A DNA stretch of 64,000 bases from RI-153 sp963721725 (GCA_963721725.1 CAVRLX010000016.1:124001-188000); one strand, 5' to 3'; shown: positions 35,355 to 44,828, numbered from the stretch's first letter. The notes: generated by a model from the sequence alone, not told the origin. Translations and numbers: made by a program.

Positions 35355-35434
35355 AACCCGGAGACCTCCACATTGCGGTGGCCTCTGTGAAATTCTCCCC
35401 GTTTTCTGGGGCTTTCTTTTAATAAGGAGACGTT

Positions 35435-36400
35435 ATGGTTCAAATCGGCTATGCCATTTCTAGTGAAGAACACAAACCCAACGACATCCTGCAACACGCC
35501 CGCCGTGCCGAGGAACTGGGCTTTACCTTTTCTCTGATTTCAGATCACTTTCACCCGTGGACGCACACCCAGGGTCAGGCTCCTTTTGTGTGGAGCATTA
35601 TCGGCGGCATTGCCGCCGTAACCGAGCGCATCAAATTGGGCACAGGCGTCACTTGCCCTATGGTCCGCACCCACCCGGCGATTATCGCCCAGGCCGCAGC
35701 CACCGTGGCGACCATGATGCCGGGGCGCTTCTTTCTGGGCGTGGGCACGGGCGAAGCGCTCAACGAGCACATTTTGGGCGATCACTGGCCCGAACATTCG
35801 ATTCGAGTGGAAATGTTGGAAGAAGCGGTGGAGGTGATCCGGCTGCTTTGGCAGGGCGGCAATCAGTCATTTTACGGCGCGTACTACACGGTGGAAAACG
35901 CCGAGATCTTCACCCTGCCCGACGAAGCGCCGCTGATCCATGTGGCGGCCAGCGGTCCCAAAATGGCTGAAGCCGCCGGGCGCTTTGGCGATGGGCTGAT
36001 CAGCACGGCCCCCGACGAAGAGGTAATCGAAAATTTCAACGAAGGGGGCGGCAAAGGCAAACCCCGCTTTGGCAAGATGACTATCTGCTGGGCCAAGACA
36101 GAAGCAGAAGGCGTCAAAACCGCGCATAAATACTGGCCCACGGGCGGGCTGGGCGGCGAATTAAATCAGCTTTTACCTACACCCACCCATTTTGAACAGG
36201 CCACCAAAACCGTGCGTGAAGAAGACATTGCCGAGGCTTTTGTCTGCGGGCCAGATGTACAGAAATATGTGGAAGAGTTTCAGCGCTACGTCAAGGCTGG
36301 GTTTGATCACGTCTACATCCACCAGATCGGGCCAGATCAGGAGGGCTTTTTCAAGTTTTACGAGAAGGAGTTGGGGCCAGCGTTGGCTCGGAAAGTATAG
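35435..36400 (+). CDS. F420-dependent LLM-class oxidoreductase (G6PDH family)
   Basis: A 321-residue luciferase-like TIM barrel. The N-terminus MVQIGYAISSEEHKPNDILQ, ISDHFHPWTHTQGQAPFVW, and TMMPGRFFLGVGTGEALNEH are typical of the TIGR03557 group of F420-dependent dehydrogenases, related to F420-dependent glucose-6-phosphate dehydrogenase. The substrate cannot be read. Its presence implies that the organism makes or imports F420, but no F420 biosynthesis genes are in the window. AAGGAG precedes the ATG by about 8 bases. It is a single-gene unit between two inverted repeats. Confidence 0.92.
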   Translation: MVQIGYAISSEEHKPNDILQHARRAEELGFTFSLISDHFHPWTHTQGQAPFVWSIIGGIAAVTERIKLGTGVTCPMVRTHPAIIAQAAATVATMMPGRFFLGVGTGEALNEHILGDHWPEHSIRVEMLEEAVEVIRLLWQGGNQSFYGAYYTVENAEIFTLPDEAPLIHVAASGPKMAEAAGRFGDGLISTAPDEEVIENFNEGGGKGKPRFGKMTICWAKTEAEGVKTAHKYWPTGGLGGELNQLLPTPTHFEQATKTVREEDIAEAFVCGPDVQKYVEEFQRYVKAGFDHVYIHQIGPDQEGFFKFYEKELGPALARKV

Positions 36401-36407
36401 AGACTAC

Positions 36408-36464
36408 GTGATTGGGAGATTACAGAAGAGATAGCTCTCCTCAATCTCTTAATCTCCCAATCAC
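36408..36464. repeat. Spacer inverted repeat (15-bp arms)
   Basis: GTGATTGGGAGATTA (36408-36422) and TAATCTCCCAATCAC (36450-36464) are exact inverses. It fills the gap between the convergent LLM and Gfo/Idh genes and could act as a terminator on either side. Confidence 0.75.
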
Positions 36465-36479
36465 CTAATCTCTTCTGCC

Positions 36480-37679
36480 CTAAATCTCCACCCGCTCCCC
36501 ACGCGCCGCCGACAGATACGCAGCATAGATCACCCGCGTCACATCCAGGCCCAGTCGCCCGTTGGAGACGGCGGGCTTGCCCTCGGCCACGGCTTCGATA
36601 AAGGCCTGACACATGCCCAGTTGCCCCGAACTCCAATCTTCGTTGGGCAGCGGCGTGGTCCACCCGGCGGATGTGCTGACCTTTTCCATGATGTAGGCGT
36701 CGCCAAAGACCGCCGGGTCGGGTGTGTAGGCCTGAAGCAGATCGTGCGGGCTGAGGTTGCACTTAAACTGCCCGTTGTTGAGATAGACCTCGAGCTTGCT
36801 CTCCATGCCGCCCAGCACCGCATCCGAAGCATAGGCCATCGCGCGTGAACCGTCCTCAAAGCGGATCAGCACGCCCGCCCAATTTTCCACATCCTGCCAG
36901 CCGGTGACAATCCAGTTTTTCTCCGCAGCCGCCACCGCCGGGATCTGTGTGAGATCGCTCACCTCGGCGCTCACGGCCACCGGGCGGATGGGAGCGCCGG
37001 TGCGGGCCAGTCCCTCTTGCTGTTTGAGATAGAGCATAGCCCCAATTGGGTGCGCGCCCAGGCGGATCAGCGCGCCGCCGCCCGTGTAGCGCCAGGTTTT
37101 GGAGAAGGGCGAGTGCGAGCCGTTGTGACATTCGCCGCCGCGCATCTCCACAATGGCACCGCCGGAGCGGGCGATCAGCCCTGCGGCCCGTTGAATCGAG
37201 GGCGCGTAGATCCAGTTTTCGCCGTACATGAGATGCACCCCAGCGCGATCGGTGGCGTCCACCATGGCCTGGGCGTCGTCACTGGCAATCTGCAACATGA
37301 CCGCCCGATCCTGGCCGGAGATGTCGCTGTCGCTGGCCTCTTTGGGCAGATCCTGGCCCACATAGGCGGTGAGCGGTTTGGTGCAGATCACATGTTTGCC
37401 CGCCGCCGCTGCCGCTTCGGTGACGGGGCGGTGCAGGTGATTGGGGATGCAGAGATCGACCACGTCCACCGCATCCAGCGCCAAGACTTCATGGTAATCG
37501 GTGAAAACGTGGGGCACGGCGTGGCGATCAGCATAGTTGCGGGCGCTCTCCTGGCTGCGCGCCGCCACCGCCACAATCTGCACATCGTAGCCGCTCACCC
37601 CGGCATAGCAGCGGGCGCGGGTCTCGGCCAAAAAGCCAGCGCCGATCATGCCGACGCGGATCTGTTTGCGGGTTGTCAT
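36480..37679 (-). CDS. Gfo/Idh/MocA family oxidoreductase
   Basis: A 399-residue NAD(P)-dependent enzyme. Rossmann motif GMIGAGFLAETRARC at about residues 9-23, VVDLCIPNHLHRPV, and the hallmark CTKPLTAYVG (in place of EKP). The catalytic-domain YGENWIYAPSIQRAAGLI and GGECHNGSHSPF are clear. Slightly longer than the usual 340-380. The start at 37679 is supported by AAAGGAG; a 95-codon upstream extension lies in a spacer with inverted repeats and is not used. Substrate unknown, presumably a sugar or cyclitol. Confidence 0.9.
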   Translation of the reverse strand: MTTRKQIRVGMIGAGFLAETRARCYAGVSGYDVQIVAVAARSQESARNYADRHAVPHVFTDYHEVLALDAVDVVDLCIPNHLHRPVTEAAAAAGKHVICTKPLTAYVGQDLPKEASDSDISGQDRAVMLQIASDDAQAMVDATDRAGVHLMYGENWIYAPSIQRAAGLIARSGGAIVEMRGGECHNGSHSPFSKTWRYTGGGALIRLGAHPIGAMLYLKQQEGLARTGAPIRPVAVSAEVSDLTQIPAVAAAEKNWIVTGWQDVENWAGVLIRFEDGSRAMAYASDAVLGGMESKLEVYLNNGQFKCNLSPHDLLQAYTPDPAVFGDAYIMEKVSTSAGWTTPLPNEDWSSGQLGMCQAFIEAVAEGKPAVSNGRLGLDVTRVIYAAYLSAARGERVEI

Positions 37680-37694
37680 GGTCTGTTTCTCCTT

Positions 37695-37758
37695 TGGAAT
37701 TGCATGAAATATGACGATAGACGGAGGCCGATAGACGAGCGAGTTGTGCCTCTCCACT
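37695..37758. repeat. Low-complexity spacer with inverted-repeat character
   Basis: GACGATAGACGGA and later TCCATTCGTCTTTCGTC form an imperfect hairpin next to the helicase stop, with the same GACGA/CGTC vocabulary as 22162-22334. Confidence 0.4.
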
Positions 37759-40097
37759 CTATCCATTCGTCTTTCGTCTGTGGTCTTTCGTCTTTCTGCG
37801 GTCTGCCGTCCGCGGTCGGCTGGCCTTGATCCACCCCCATAGCGCGCCGAAAAAGTCGCCGATGGCGCGGCTGTTGCGGCGCGTGCGCGACCAGCGGGCA
37901 GGGCGTGCTTTTTCGGGTGAGCGTGGGGGTGTGCTGCCCGCCAAGTTTTGCCAAAAGACCACATCAGTGGCGTCCAATCCCAAGCGGTTGAGACGACGGC
38001 TCAGGTGCAAATCGGCGAGCAGGCGAGCGATGCTGGCGACAGCCTCGGCCCGCTGTGGAGATCGCCAATAGTGGGCAACGTAGCTGGCAAAGCCAAACTG
38101 TTTGGCCGAGACTGCCACGGTCAACCGGTCGGCATCGCCCCAGCGCCGCGGATCGGCCAGCAACCGGCGCACGTCCGCCACGGTTTTGAGCAGATCGTCA
38201 GCCTCAGCCTGGGCCAGAAACGACGAAAGCGGCAGATCGGCGCGGGCGTAGAGATAAAGGTGCTGTCGGGCACGTGTGATAGCGACATAGAGCAGCCGCC
38301 GCTCTTCCTCCACGCTGGCCCCACGTTCGTAGGGCAGCAACCCTTCGTTGCAGCCGGGCACAAAGACTACCGGCCATTCACGTCCTTTGGCCCGAAAAAT
38401 TGTGGTGATGGTGACACCGTCACGTTGTTTTGGCTCCGGTTTTTCCGCCTCTGCCAAAAGCTGATCCAGCGTGCGCCCGGCGGCAAATTGCAGATAGGCG
38501 GTGAGCATCTCCACGCGCAGACGGCCCAATTCTTCGCCGCCGCTCTCTTTTGCCAGCGCCTCGGCATAGCCCAGCCGCGCCACCAACGCTTGCAGCCACG
38601 TCTGTGCCGGTTGGCGCTTCCCCACCTCACCCGCCAGCCAGTGCAGATCCGCAGCCAGCGCAGTCATACGCGCGGCGACCGACGCCGGCGCGCTTTGGGC
38701 GGCTGTGCGCAGTGCGGCGGATAACGGCTGCCCGCCAATCACGGCCTCGGCACACGCATCAATATGGGCGCGGCCAACATAGCGCAGGGGGCGGTTGACC
38801 ACACGTTGCCACGCCTCGCGGAAGGGATCGGCCTGGGCTGCGGAAAGCGCTTTGCCGCCCAGCAACTGCGCCTCGTAGCGGGCCAGCCGTGCATAATCCA
38901 GCAACACGGTTAGCTCCGGGCGGCGGTAAAAGGGCAGATCGCCCTCGACGGTGTAAGGGATACCCGCCGCCAATAGGGCCAGTTCCACTGGTGCGCTCTC
39001 GGCAAAGAGGCGCAACAAGACGGCCACCCCCGCGGGCGCAAAGCGTTTCGTTTTAATTTCGACGGCCACAGACTGCCCCAACGCGGCGGCATTGGCGTAA
39101 CGTTGCAGGGTAGTGGAGCCGTCAAAGCCGCGGGTGAGTTGTAACTGCTTGGGACTGCGCGTGCCATTGTGGCGGATCACGGCGTTGCCCAGCGCGATCT
39201 GGGAGGCGGTGCAGCGGAAGTTCTCTTCGAGAACGTAGACGGGCGCGGCGTAGCGGCGTTGAAAGTCGAGAATGAAACGCGCCGCCGCCCGCGCCATTCA
39301 TAGATGGTCTGATCATCGTCGCCGATGACCATGAGATTGCGGTGCGGCTGGCTCAAGCGGTCGATGATCTCGACCTGGGCCAGATTCACGTCCTGAAATT
39401 CGTCCACGAGTATGCAGCGATATTGAGCTTGTGCCCACTGCAACAGCGCGGGATGGCGCACGAGCATCTCCCAGCCGGTCATGAGCATATCGTCGTAGGT
39501 GATCCAGCCCAGGCCGCGGCGTACGCTTTCGTAGCGCCGGTAGAGATCGAGATACCATGATTTATCGGCGGGGGCGCTGGCAGAAGAGGCGATCTTTGCG
39601 GTGGCGGGAAGTTGCGCCGCGGACAGATCGGCATAGGCCAGATTGCCTTTGCAGCGGGCCACGTAGTCGAGAAAGTCGTCGCTGTCCAGCCCGTTGAGTT
39701 GGTCCACAAAGGGCAAGCGCTGGCGGCGGGCCTCGACCAATGTGCGTGCCAACAGTTGACGGTCCAGCCCGTCGGGATTGCGCGGGGATTTTGCCAGATC
39801 GGGTTCGGTCAGCCCTCGGCGGCGCGCTTCGCTCACTAATCCATAGCCCAGGGCGTGCAGCGTTTTAACCTGTACGCCGCGCACGCCTTTTTGGTGCAGA
39901 CTACGTTCAATGGCAGCGGCGGCGGCGCGGTTAAACGAAGTCGCCAAAATCTGCCCGGCGGGGAAGATGCCCGCCCGAACCAGCCGCTCCACCCGGTGGA
40001 CGAGCGTGGTGGTCTTGCCCGATCCCGCCGCAGCGAAGACGAGGGCGGGGCCGTGGTTATGGGCGATGACAGTTTGTTGGGCAGAAGTGAGTGTCAT
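37759..40097 (-). CDS. UvrD/Rep-type superfamily 1 DNA helicase, frameshifted
   Basis: Two frames form one SF1A helicase of about 775 residues. The N-terminal frame (40097 to about 39290) has the Q motif and Walker A (FAAAGSGKTTTLVHRVERLV), ATSFNRAAAAAIERSL, VDEFQDVNLAQ and DDDQTIYEWR. The C-terminal frame resumes at GARAAARFILDF with YVLEENFRCTASQIALGNAV and, later, TIFRAKGREWPVVFVPGCNE and ERRLLYVAITRARQHLYLYA. The shift sits in a G/C-rich run near 39284-39296, where one added G restores EWRG(A)AARF. UvrD-like helicases act in repair and replication restart. The start is ATG 40097; upstream codons to 40163 are not conserved. Confidence 0.9.
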
Positions 40098-40113
40098 GGA
40101 AAGATGCTGCGTG

Positions 40114-40147
40114 TGCGTGCTGTGTGTTACGTAACACGCAGCACGCA
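40114..40147. repeat. Near-perfect palindrome between helicase and crcB
   Basis: GCGTGCTGTGTGTTACGTAA followed by CACGCAGCACGC forms a 32-bp palindrome with one mismatched pair. It lies in the spacer upstream of the helicase start and downstream of crcB (both minus strand). Confidence 0.6.
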
Positions 40148-40182
40148 ACACACTTTTTGACAATCAATTGATCGTAGAATGG

Positions 40183-40557
40183 CTACGCCACTGCCCGCGC
40201 CAGCCACATGCCGAACAGAACGGCGGTCAGGGCGAGCAGGTTGTTGGCGGCAATGTTGATCCACGCCAGCGCGGGGAGCGTCCCCTGGGCCAGCCCGACG
40301 GTCTCCACGGCATAGCTGGAAAAGGTGGTGTACGAGCCACAGAAGCCCACGGCCAACAGCAGCCGCCACGGTTGCGGCAGCGTGCGTAGGCTACCCCAGC
40401 TCAAGAGAAATCCTAAAATCACGCTGCCCGTACTATTGACGATCAGCGTGGCGTAGGGAAAGCGCGCTCCCCAGTGCTGCAAGGCCCACAGCCCCAGCCA
40501 ATAGCGGGCGTTGGCCCCCAGCGCGGCCCCAATGCTGATCCACAAAATCCGATCCAT
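40183..40557 (-). CDS. crcB: Fluoride efflux channel CrcB/Fluc
   Basis: The 124-residue protein has four transmembrane helices with the Fluc signatures GANARYWLGLW, NSTGSVILGFLLSW and GFCGSYTTFSSYAVE. Fluc channels work as dimers and export fluoride across the membrane. The single-gene form suggests a homodimer. A fluoride riboswitch was looked for upstream (40558-40720) and not found. The region instead contains a long inverted repeat. Confidence 0.94.
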   Translation of the reverse strand: MDRILWISIGAALGANARYWLGLWALQHWGARFPYATLIVNSTGSVILGFLLSWGSLRTLPQPWRLLLAVGFCGSYTTFSSYAVETVGLAQGTLPALAWINIAANNLLALTAVLFGMWLARAVA

Positions 40558-40570
40558 CTTGTCCTTTCAC

Positions 40571-40721
40571 AATTTTTGTAGACACGGATGGGAGAGAACA
40601 CGGATATTTTCTCTTCAAGGCAAAGGCACAAAGTTCTGCTCTACAGCTCTGCATTAAAACGACCACGTATTGTCAGACTTAGCTTTATCTGGGCTCTCTT
40701 CCATCTGTGTTTACAAATTTT
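40571..40721. repeat. Spacer inverted repeat upstream of crcB
   Basis: Arms of 27 bp with about five mismatches, several of which would be G-U pairs: AATTTTTGTAGACACGGATG at 40571 on, and CCATCTGTGTTTACAAATTT ending at 40720. The right arm touches the stop of the M1-like gene. Confidence 0.65.
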
Positions 40722-42373
40722 ACGGTGAATTAGCTGTGCCCGAGAGTTCGGCGGCAGGCAGGGCGGGCGGCGTGGGCGGATCGCCGATCCACTGGCGATA
40801 GAGCGAGTCGGCCACCTGTGGGTTGCGCGCATCCATGGCCGTCCACAGATCAGGCGGGTGTACAATGCCATAGCGATGTTCGGCCACATAGGCGCGCAGC
40901 AGCTCGGCAAAGGGGCGCTCGCCCAGGCTCTGGCGCATGGCCCCATAAAAAAGCGCGCCCTTGCCATAGACCACGGTCTCGTAGACGCTGCCATCTTCAT
41001 AGGCCATGACGGGCAGGTTCAGCGGCGCATCTTTGCCCCGCCCCATGAGCAGATCAAGCACCGCCTGCCAGCGTTGCAGTTGCAGCACATCGGCAAAGGC
41101 GCGCCCGCGCATAGCCTCGTAATAGATACGGCTGGAATATTCGGCCAGTCCCTCGTCCATCCACGGATAAGTAACGGGGTCGTTGCCCACCAGTCCATAC
41201 CACCATTGGTGCGCGATCTCGTGGGCGGTGCGAATCTCCAACTCATCTCGATAACGCTCATAAAGCTGGTTGCCCAACAGGATCGCCTGCGGATATTCCA
41301 TGCCGCGGAAGCTGAGCGGAGCCGCCGCCACGCGGCAGATCGGTATAAGGATAGGGGCCGAATTGGTCGCTGTAGATGCGCAGCGCCGCCGCCGCATATT
41401 GGAGCGCAGCACGTCCGGCAGATTCCTGGCCGGGCAGCCAATAGCTGGTAATGTTGGTATCGTAGGCGGTGACCGATGCTTGTCGAAATTGATCGCTGGT
41501 GTGCAACAAAAATTCACGCGAGGGCGCACTCGCCCATACATACTGCACCTGATCGGTCATCACTGCCGTGTTGGTGATCAACGTGCCGCTGGTGACCGGG
41601 GTCTGCACGGCGGGTAGCGTGGCAGTGACCACGAAAAAGGACGATAGATTGAAGGCAGCATCGCCGCGCGCTGTGCCGCGCTCCAGCCACCAATTGCCGC
41701 TGGAGACTGTGGGGCCGGGTTCGTAGATCGCCAGCGACGGATAAAAGAGCGGCAGGCTCACCATCTCCTGGCTGCGGCCAAAGAGACGATAGGCGTGGGG
41801 TCCATCGGTCTCCCATTGGGGAATGTCGAGCAGCCAACTGAGATAGACGGTGATTTGCTGACCAGAGAACAAGGCCGCGGGCAATTCCACACGCACCGCG
41901 GTGTTCTTCTCAAGATACGAGAAAGGCACGGTCTTGCCGCCCACCGCCGCGCTGCCAATGCTGAGCAGCCCGCCATACTGTTCCAGCGCCGGGTAGAGGC
42001 GAAAGATCAGATAGGTCCACGGGTCGGGGCTGGTGTTGGGAACCTGGATCAGCGCCGTGCCTTGCAGTTGGTTTAACTCGCGGTTGAGTGTGACATTAAT
42101 ATCGTATTGGGGCAACGGTCCCAGCGCTTCTACGGCGGGTTGAGCATCGGCTTTTAGCGCCGCTCGATAGCGCGCCAGGGGATCGACGGGGATGCTTTCG
42201 GGGCGGTTTGCCACGTAGAGGATCACCACGGCGGAGATCAACAGCAGCGCCAGCCAGCCCAACAACAACGGCCAGTTTTGAATCTTGATCGGCAAACGGG
42301 GGGAGTTTTTTCCGGCATCTTCTTCAAAACCAGGCGGTGATTCGACACAGAGCAACAGTGTGCAGTATAGCAT
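40720..42373 (-). CDS. M1-like zinc aminopeptidase (gluzincin), membrane-anchored, frameshifted
   Basis: The first frame has an N-terminal anchor (WPLLLGWLALLLISAVVILY) and an ectodomain of about 300 residues. The second frame holds the catalytic core: GMEYPQAILLG, then HEIAHQWWYGLVGNDPVTYP and WMDEGLAEY, i.e. HExxH plus the downstream Glu ligand. The frames meet near 41331-41338, where dropping one C from CTGCCGCG restores YTDLRVAAAPLSFRGMEYP. Joined length is about 550 residues, shorter than classic 850-residue M1 enzymes, as for the membrane-bound Chloroflexota type. Probable role is extracellular peptide trimming. The start at 42373 lacks a clear Shine-Dalgarno and may be downstream. Confidence 0.85.
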
Positions 42374-42530
42374 GGGGATAGAGGGTGAAACAATTGGGGC
42401 GTGTACTTTAGATGCCTGATCCTAGCGCATCAAGTTGATGTCTGTACTATAGTCGAACTCTTCTACCGTACCTTGCCCCAGCGAGCCAGCCATTCGGTAC
42501 GTGCTGGTCTCGGATGAAGTCCTGCATAAT

Positions 42531-42644
42531 CTATCGCAGCGCCTGGAGTTCGGTCAGCATGACATCCAGCCGGACCAGGACCTCTCTGGCTGTGGCTGAA
42601 GAGGATACTTGCGTTTTCTGAATAGGATCAATAGTCTGTGTCAT
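42531..42644 (-). CDS. Short antitoxin-like ORF, possibly truncated
   Basis: A 37-residue frame: MTQTIDPIQKTQVSS then ATAREVLVRLDVMLTELQAL. It resembles the start of small Chloroflexota antitoxin-type proteins with a coiled helix, but is short. Further in-frame start codons exist upstream to 42752. A second short frame follows (MQDFIRDQHVPNGWL, about 42513-42440) and may be the decayed partner. Low confidence. Confidence 0.3.
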   Translation of the reverse strand: MTQTIDPIQKTQVSSSATAREVLVRLDVMLTELQALR

Positions 42645-42710
42645 AGGTATCACCGCCGGCCCCAGTATATCATGGAAGCTTTGGATGCAGTGAAGCCAAT
42701 CCCGTCTCAT

Positions 42711-42739
42711 TTGACACTTAACGATGTCGATGCTACACT
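42711..42739 (+). promoter_or_regulatory. Near-consensus sigma70 promoter of the arginine gene run
   Basis: TTGACA (42711-42716), exactly 17 bp, TACACT (42734-42739). Transcription should start near 42747, about 37 nt before the leader ORF and 227 nt before paiB. This is the best promoter-like site seen in the window. Confidence 0.8.
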
Positions 42740-42783
42740 TTCCAGCATTCAATTTCTACCCCGGTTGAGAGGTGTTTGAATAC

Positions 42784-42852
42784 ATGCTTATGCTGACTTC
42801 TATGCAATCAACTTGCTCGCTCAGGAGGACCGCCCGCACCTTCCCAGACTAG
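42784..42852 (+). CDS. Putative arginine-rich leader peptide
   Basis: A 22-codon ORF, MLMLTSMQSTCS then LRRTARTFPD and TAG. It carries three arginines, two of them consecutive AGG codons (14 and 15) and a CGC (18). GAGAGGTG lies 10 bases before its ATG, similar to the Shine-Dalgarno of the subtilisin gene. It lies between a near-consensus promoter and an intrinsic terminator, all ahead of the arginine genes. By analogy with known amino-acid leader peptides, ribosome stalling at the arginine codons could block terminator formation. AGGAGG may alternatively be only a Shine-Dalgarno-like string. Confidence 0.5.
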   Translation: MLMLTSMQSTCSLRRTARTFPD

Positions 42853-42910
42853 TTTCTGGATTCTTTGCGCGTGGCCTGGGTGAGTCGGTAGACGGACCCA
42901 ATGAGGATGC

Positions 42911-42939
42911 AAAGCTCTCCAGATTGGAGAGCTTTTTTT
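42911..42939 (+). terminator. Intrinsic terminator in the leader of the arginine gene run
   Basis: AAAGCTCTCC, AGATT, GGAGAGCTTT with seven T in a row. It lies 58 bp after the leader ORF and 35 bp before paiB, so it would stop RNA before the operon unless antiterminated. Confidence 0.88.
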
Positions 42940-42973
42940 ATTTCACTGTTTCAGCGGCCCAGGAATCAACCTT

Positions 42974-43615
42974 ATGTACGTCCCCAAACACTATCAAGAA
43001 AACGACCGGGAAACTATGGTTGCGTTTATGCGCGCCCACTCCTTTGGCACGTTGATCACGGCTGTGGGTAACGTGCCCTTTGCCACCCACCTGCCCTTTG
43101 TGGTGGATGTTGAACGGGGCGAGCACGGCACGCTGGTCACGCACATGGCGCGCGCCAATCCACAGTGGCATCATTTTGAAAATGCCAGCGAGATACTGGT
43201 GACATTTCAGGGGCCACATGCCTACATTTCGCCCCGTTGGTATGCCAGTGAATTTAACGTGCCCACGTGGAACTATGTCGCCGTCCACGCCTATGGCCGG
43301 GTTTCGCTGATTGACGACCCAGCGCGCATCTACCCCATGTTGGACAGACTTGTCGCCCAATATGAGGGCGATCCCCCGGCGGGGTGGAGCGTGCCGTGGG
43401 ATGATCCACGCTATGGCAAGCTCACGGCTGGGATCGTGGCCTTTGAGGTGGCGATTACGCGACTGGAGGGCAAGGCCAAGTTGAGCCAGAATAAGTCGCA
43501 GGCGGATCGCCAGGGCGCGGTGCAGCATTTGACCGCCCAAGCCAATGCGCAATCCACAGCGGTTGCCGAATTGATGACCCTTTCCATGCAAACTGAGGAG
43601 CAGACAAATGTTTAA
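42974..43615 (+). CDS. PaiB-like FMN-binding negative regulator
   Basis: The 213-residue product starts MYVPKHYQENDRETMVAFMR and shows FATHLPFVVDVERGEHGTLV, THMARANPQWHHFENASEIL and SPRWYASEFNVPTWNYVAVH, all typical of PaiB/FMN-binding split-barrel proteins (PF04299). PaiB in Bacillus is linked to sporulation genes; here its role is unknown. It is the first gene after the attenuator-like leader and its stop overlaps argC by 8 bp, so both are translated together. Confidence 0.92.
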   Translation: MYVPKHYQENDRETMVAFMRAHSFGTLITAVGNVPFATHLPFVVDVERGEHGTLVTHMARANPQWHHFENASEILVTFQGPHAYISPRWYASEFNVPTWNYVAVHAYGRVSLIDDPARIYPMLDRLVAQYEGDPPAGWSVPWDDPRYGKLTAGIVAFEVAITRLEGKAKLSQNKSQADRQGAVQHLTAQANAQSTAVAELMTLSMQTEEQTNV

Positions 43616-44642
43616 GGCAGGCATCGCCGGGGCCAGCGGCTACACTGGCTATGAGTTGATCAAGTTGATCCATCGCCACCCACAGGTGGAGATCGGCTGG
43701 CTGACCGGGGAGAGCAGCGCTGGGCAGCGCTACGACGAGGTCTATCCAGTAAAGTGGGACTATCCGCTGATCACATTAGAGGCGGCGTTGACCCGCACCG
43801 ACGAGGTGGACGTGGTCTTTCTCTGCCTGCCCCACGCCGCTTCAATGGATGCGGTGAGACGCTTTGCCGAGGCCGGGGTGATGGTGGTCGATCTGAGCGC
43901 GGACTTTCGGCTCAAAGATGCCGAGATTTATACGCGCTGGTATCACGAGAAACACACCGCGCCAGAACTGCTCGAATCGTTTGTCTATGGCCTTTGCGAA
44001 ATCAATCGGGCGCAGTTGCCGGGCAGCCGCCGCATCGCCGTGCCGGGCTGCTATCCCACCAGCGTAAACCTGGGCTTGTATCCGCTGGCAAAAGCGGGCT
44101 GGCTGGGCGAAAAACTGATCGTTGATTCCAAAAGTGGCGTCAGCGGGGCCGGGCGCAAGGCCAAGTTGATGTATCACTTTGTGGAAGCTAACGAGAATAT
44201 CACGCCGTACAACGTGGGCCATCGTCACCGCCACATTGCCGAGATGGAGCAGATCCTCAACCCGGCCAATGGCAAAGATCGCCAATATCGCATTCTCTTT
44301 TCGCCGCACTTGCTGCCCGTGAACCGGGGCATCCTCAGCACCATGTATGTAGAAGTGAAAGAGGGCGTCAGCGAGGCCCAGGTCTGGGATCTCTACGCCG
44401 AGAGCTACGCGGGGGAGCCGTTTATTCATCTGTTGCCATTGGGTCAGGCGGCCAGCCTGGCTCACACGGTGAACAGCAACCGCTGCGCCATCGGCATTAT
44501 CCCCGCCGACCCCACGCAACCCAACGGGCGCGACTATGTGATCACGGCCAGCATCGACAACCTGATCAAAGGGGCGAGCGGGCAGGCAATCCAGGGCTTT
44601 AATATTGCGATGGGGCTGGACGAAACCGCCGGGCTGATTTAA
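43608..44642 (+). CDS. argC: N-acetyl-gamma-glutamyl-phosphate reductase
   Basis: ArgC reduces N-acetylglutamyl phosphate to the semialdehyde. The 344-residue protein has GIAGASGYTGYELIKLI as Rossmann motif, VDLSADFRLKD, the catalytic Cys in VPGCYPTSVN, and SGVSGAGRKA with PYNVGHRHRHIAEMEQIL. Substrate-binding and dimer regions are complete. It overlaps the preceding gene by 8 bp (start ATG in ATGTTTAA). Next comes a spacer inverted repeat and a SpoU methylase. Confidence 0.97.
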   Translation: MFKAGIAGASGYTGYELIKLIHRHPQVEIGWLTGESSAGQRYDEVYPVKWDYPLITLEAALTRTDEVDVVFLCLPHAASMDAVRRFAEAGVMVVDLSADFRLKDAEIYTRWYHEKHTAPELLESFVYGLCEINRAQLPGSRRIAVPGCYPTSVNLGLYPLAKAGWLGEKLIVDSKSGVSGAGRKAKLMYHFVEANENITPYNVGHRHRHIAEMEQILNPANGKDRQYRILFSPHLLPVNRGILSTMYVEVKEGVSEAQVWDLYAESYAGEPFIHLLPLGQAASLAHTVNSNRCAIGIIPADPTQPNGRDYVITASIDNLIKGASGQAIQGFNIAMGLDETAGLI

Positions 44643-44800
44643 CACAGAAATTTCAACGCAGAGATGCAAAGGGGAGAATAGAACGCAGATGACGCAGATT
44701 TGGCAGATTTTCGCAGATTCCAGAGGCGAAACCCAACCACTTTTGCACTTTGCCTTTTGCCCTTTGCGACTCTGCTCCTTTGCGTTGAAATTTCTGCGTT
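44641..44800. repeat. Spacer inverted repeat (20-bp arms)
   Basis: AACACAGAAATTTCAACGCA (44641-44660) is inverted, with one mismatch, at 44781-44800; pairing continues inwards (CAAAGG/CCTTTG). The spacer between argC and the methylase is nearly all hairpin. The centre holds tandem-like GCAGAT words. Confidence 0.7.
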
Positions 44801-44828
44801 AAAATCTTTGGGTTGAGAAAATGTTGAC

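Noticed and set aside
35285..35375. tRNA-like fold after the UxaA gene
   Set aside because: The stem is a single long hairpin; there is no TTCGA arm or acceptor pairing of tRNA type.
40558..40720. Fluoride riboswitch upstream of crcB
   Set aside because: No match to the crcB-motif core; the region is an inverted-repeat spacer.
42720..42973. T-box element before the arginine genes
   Set aside because: The conserved T-box sequence AGGGTGG is missing; a leader-peptide model fits better.
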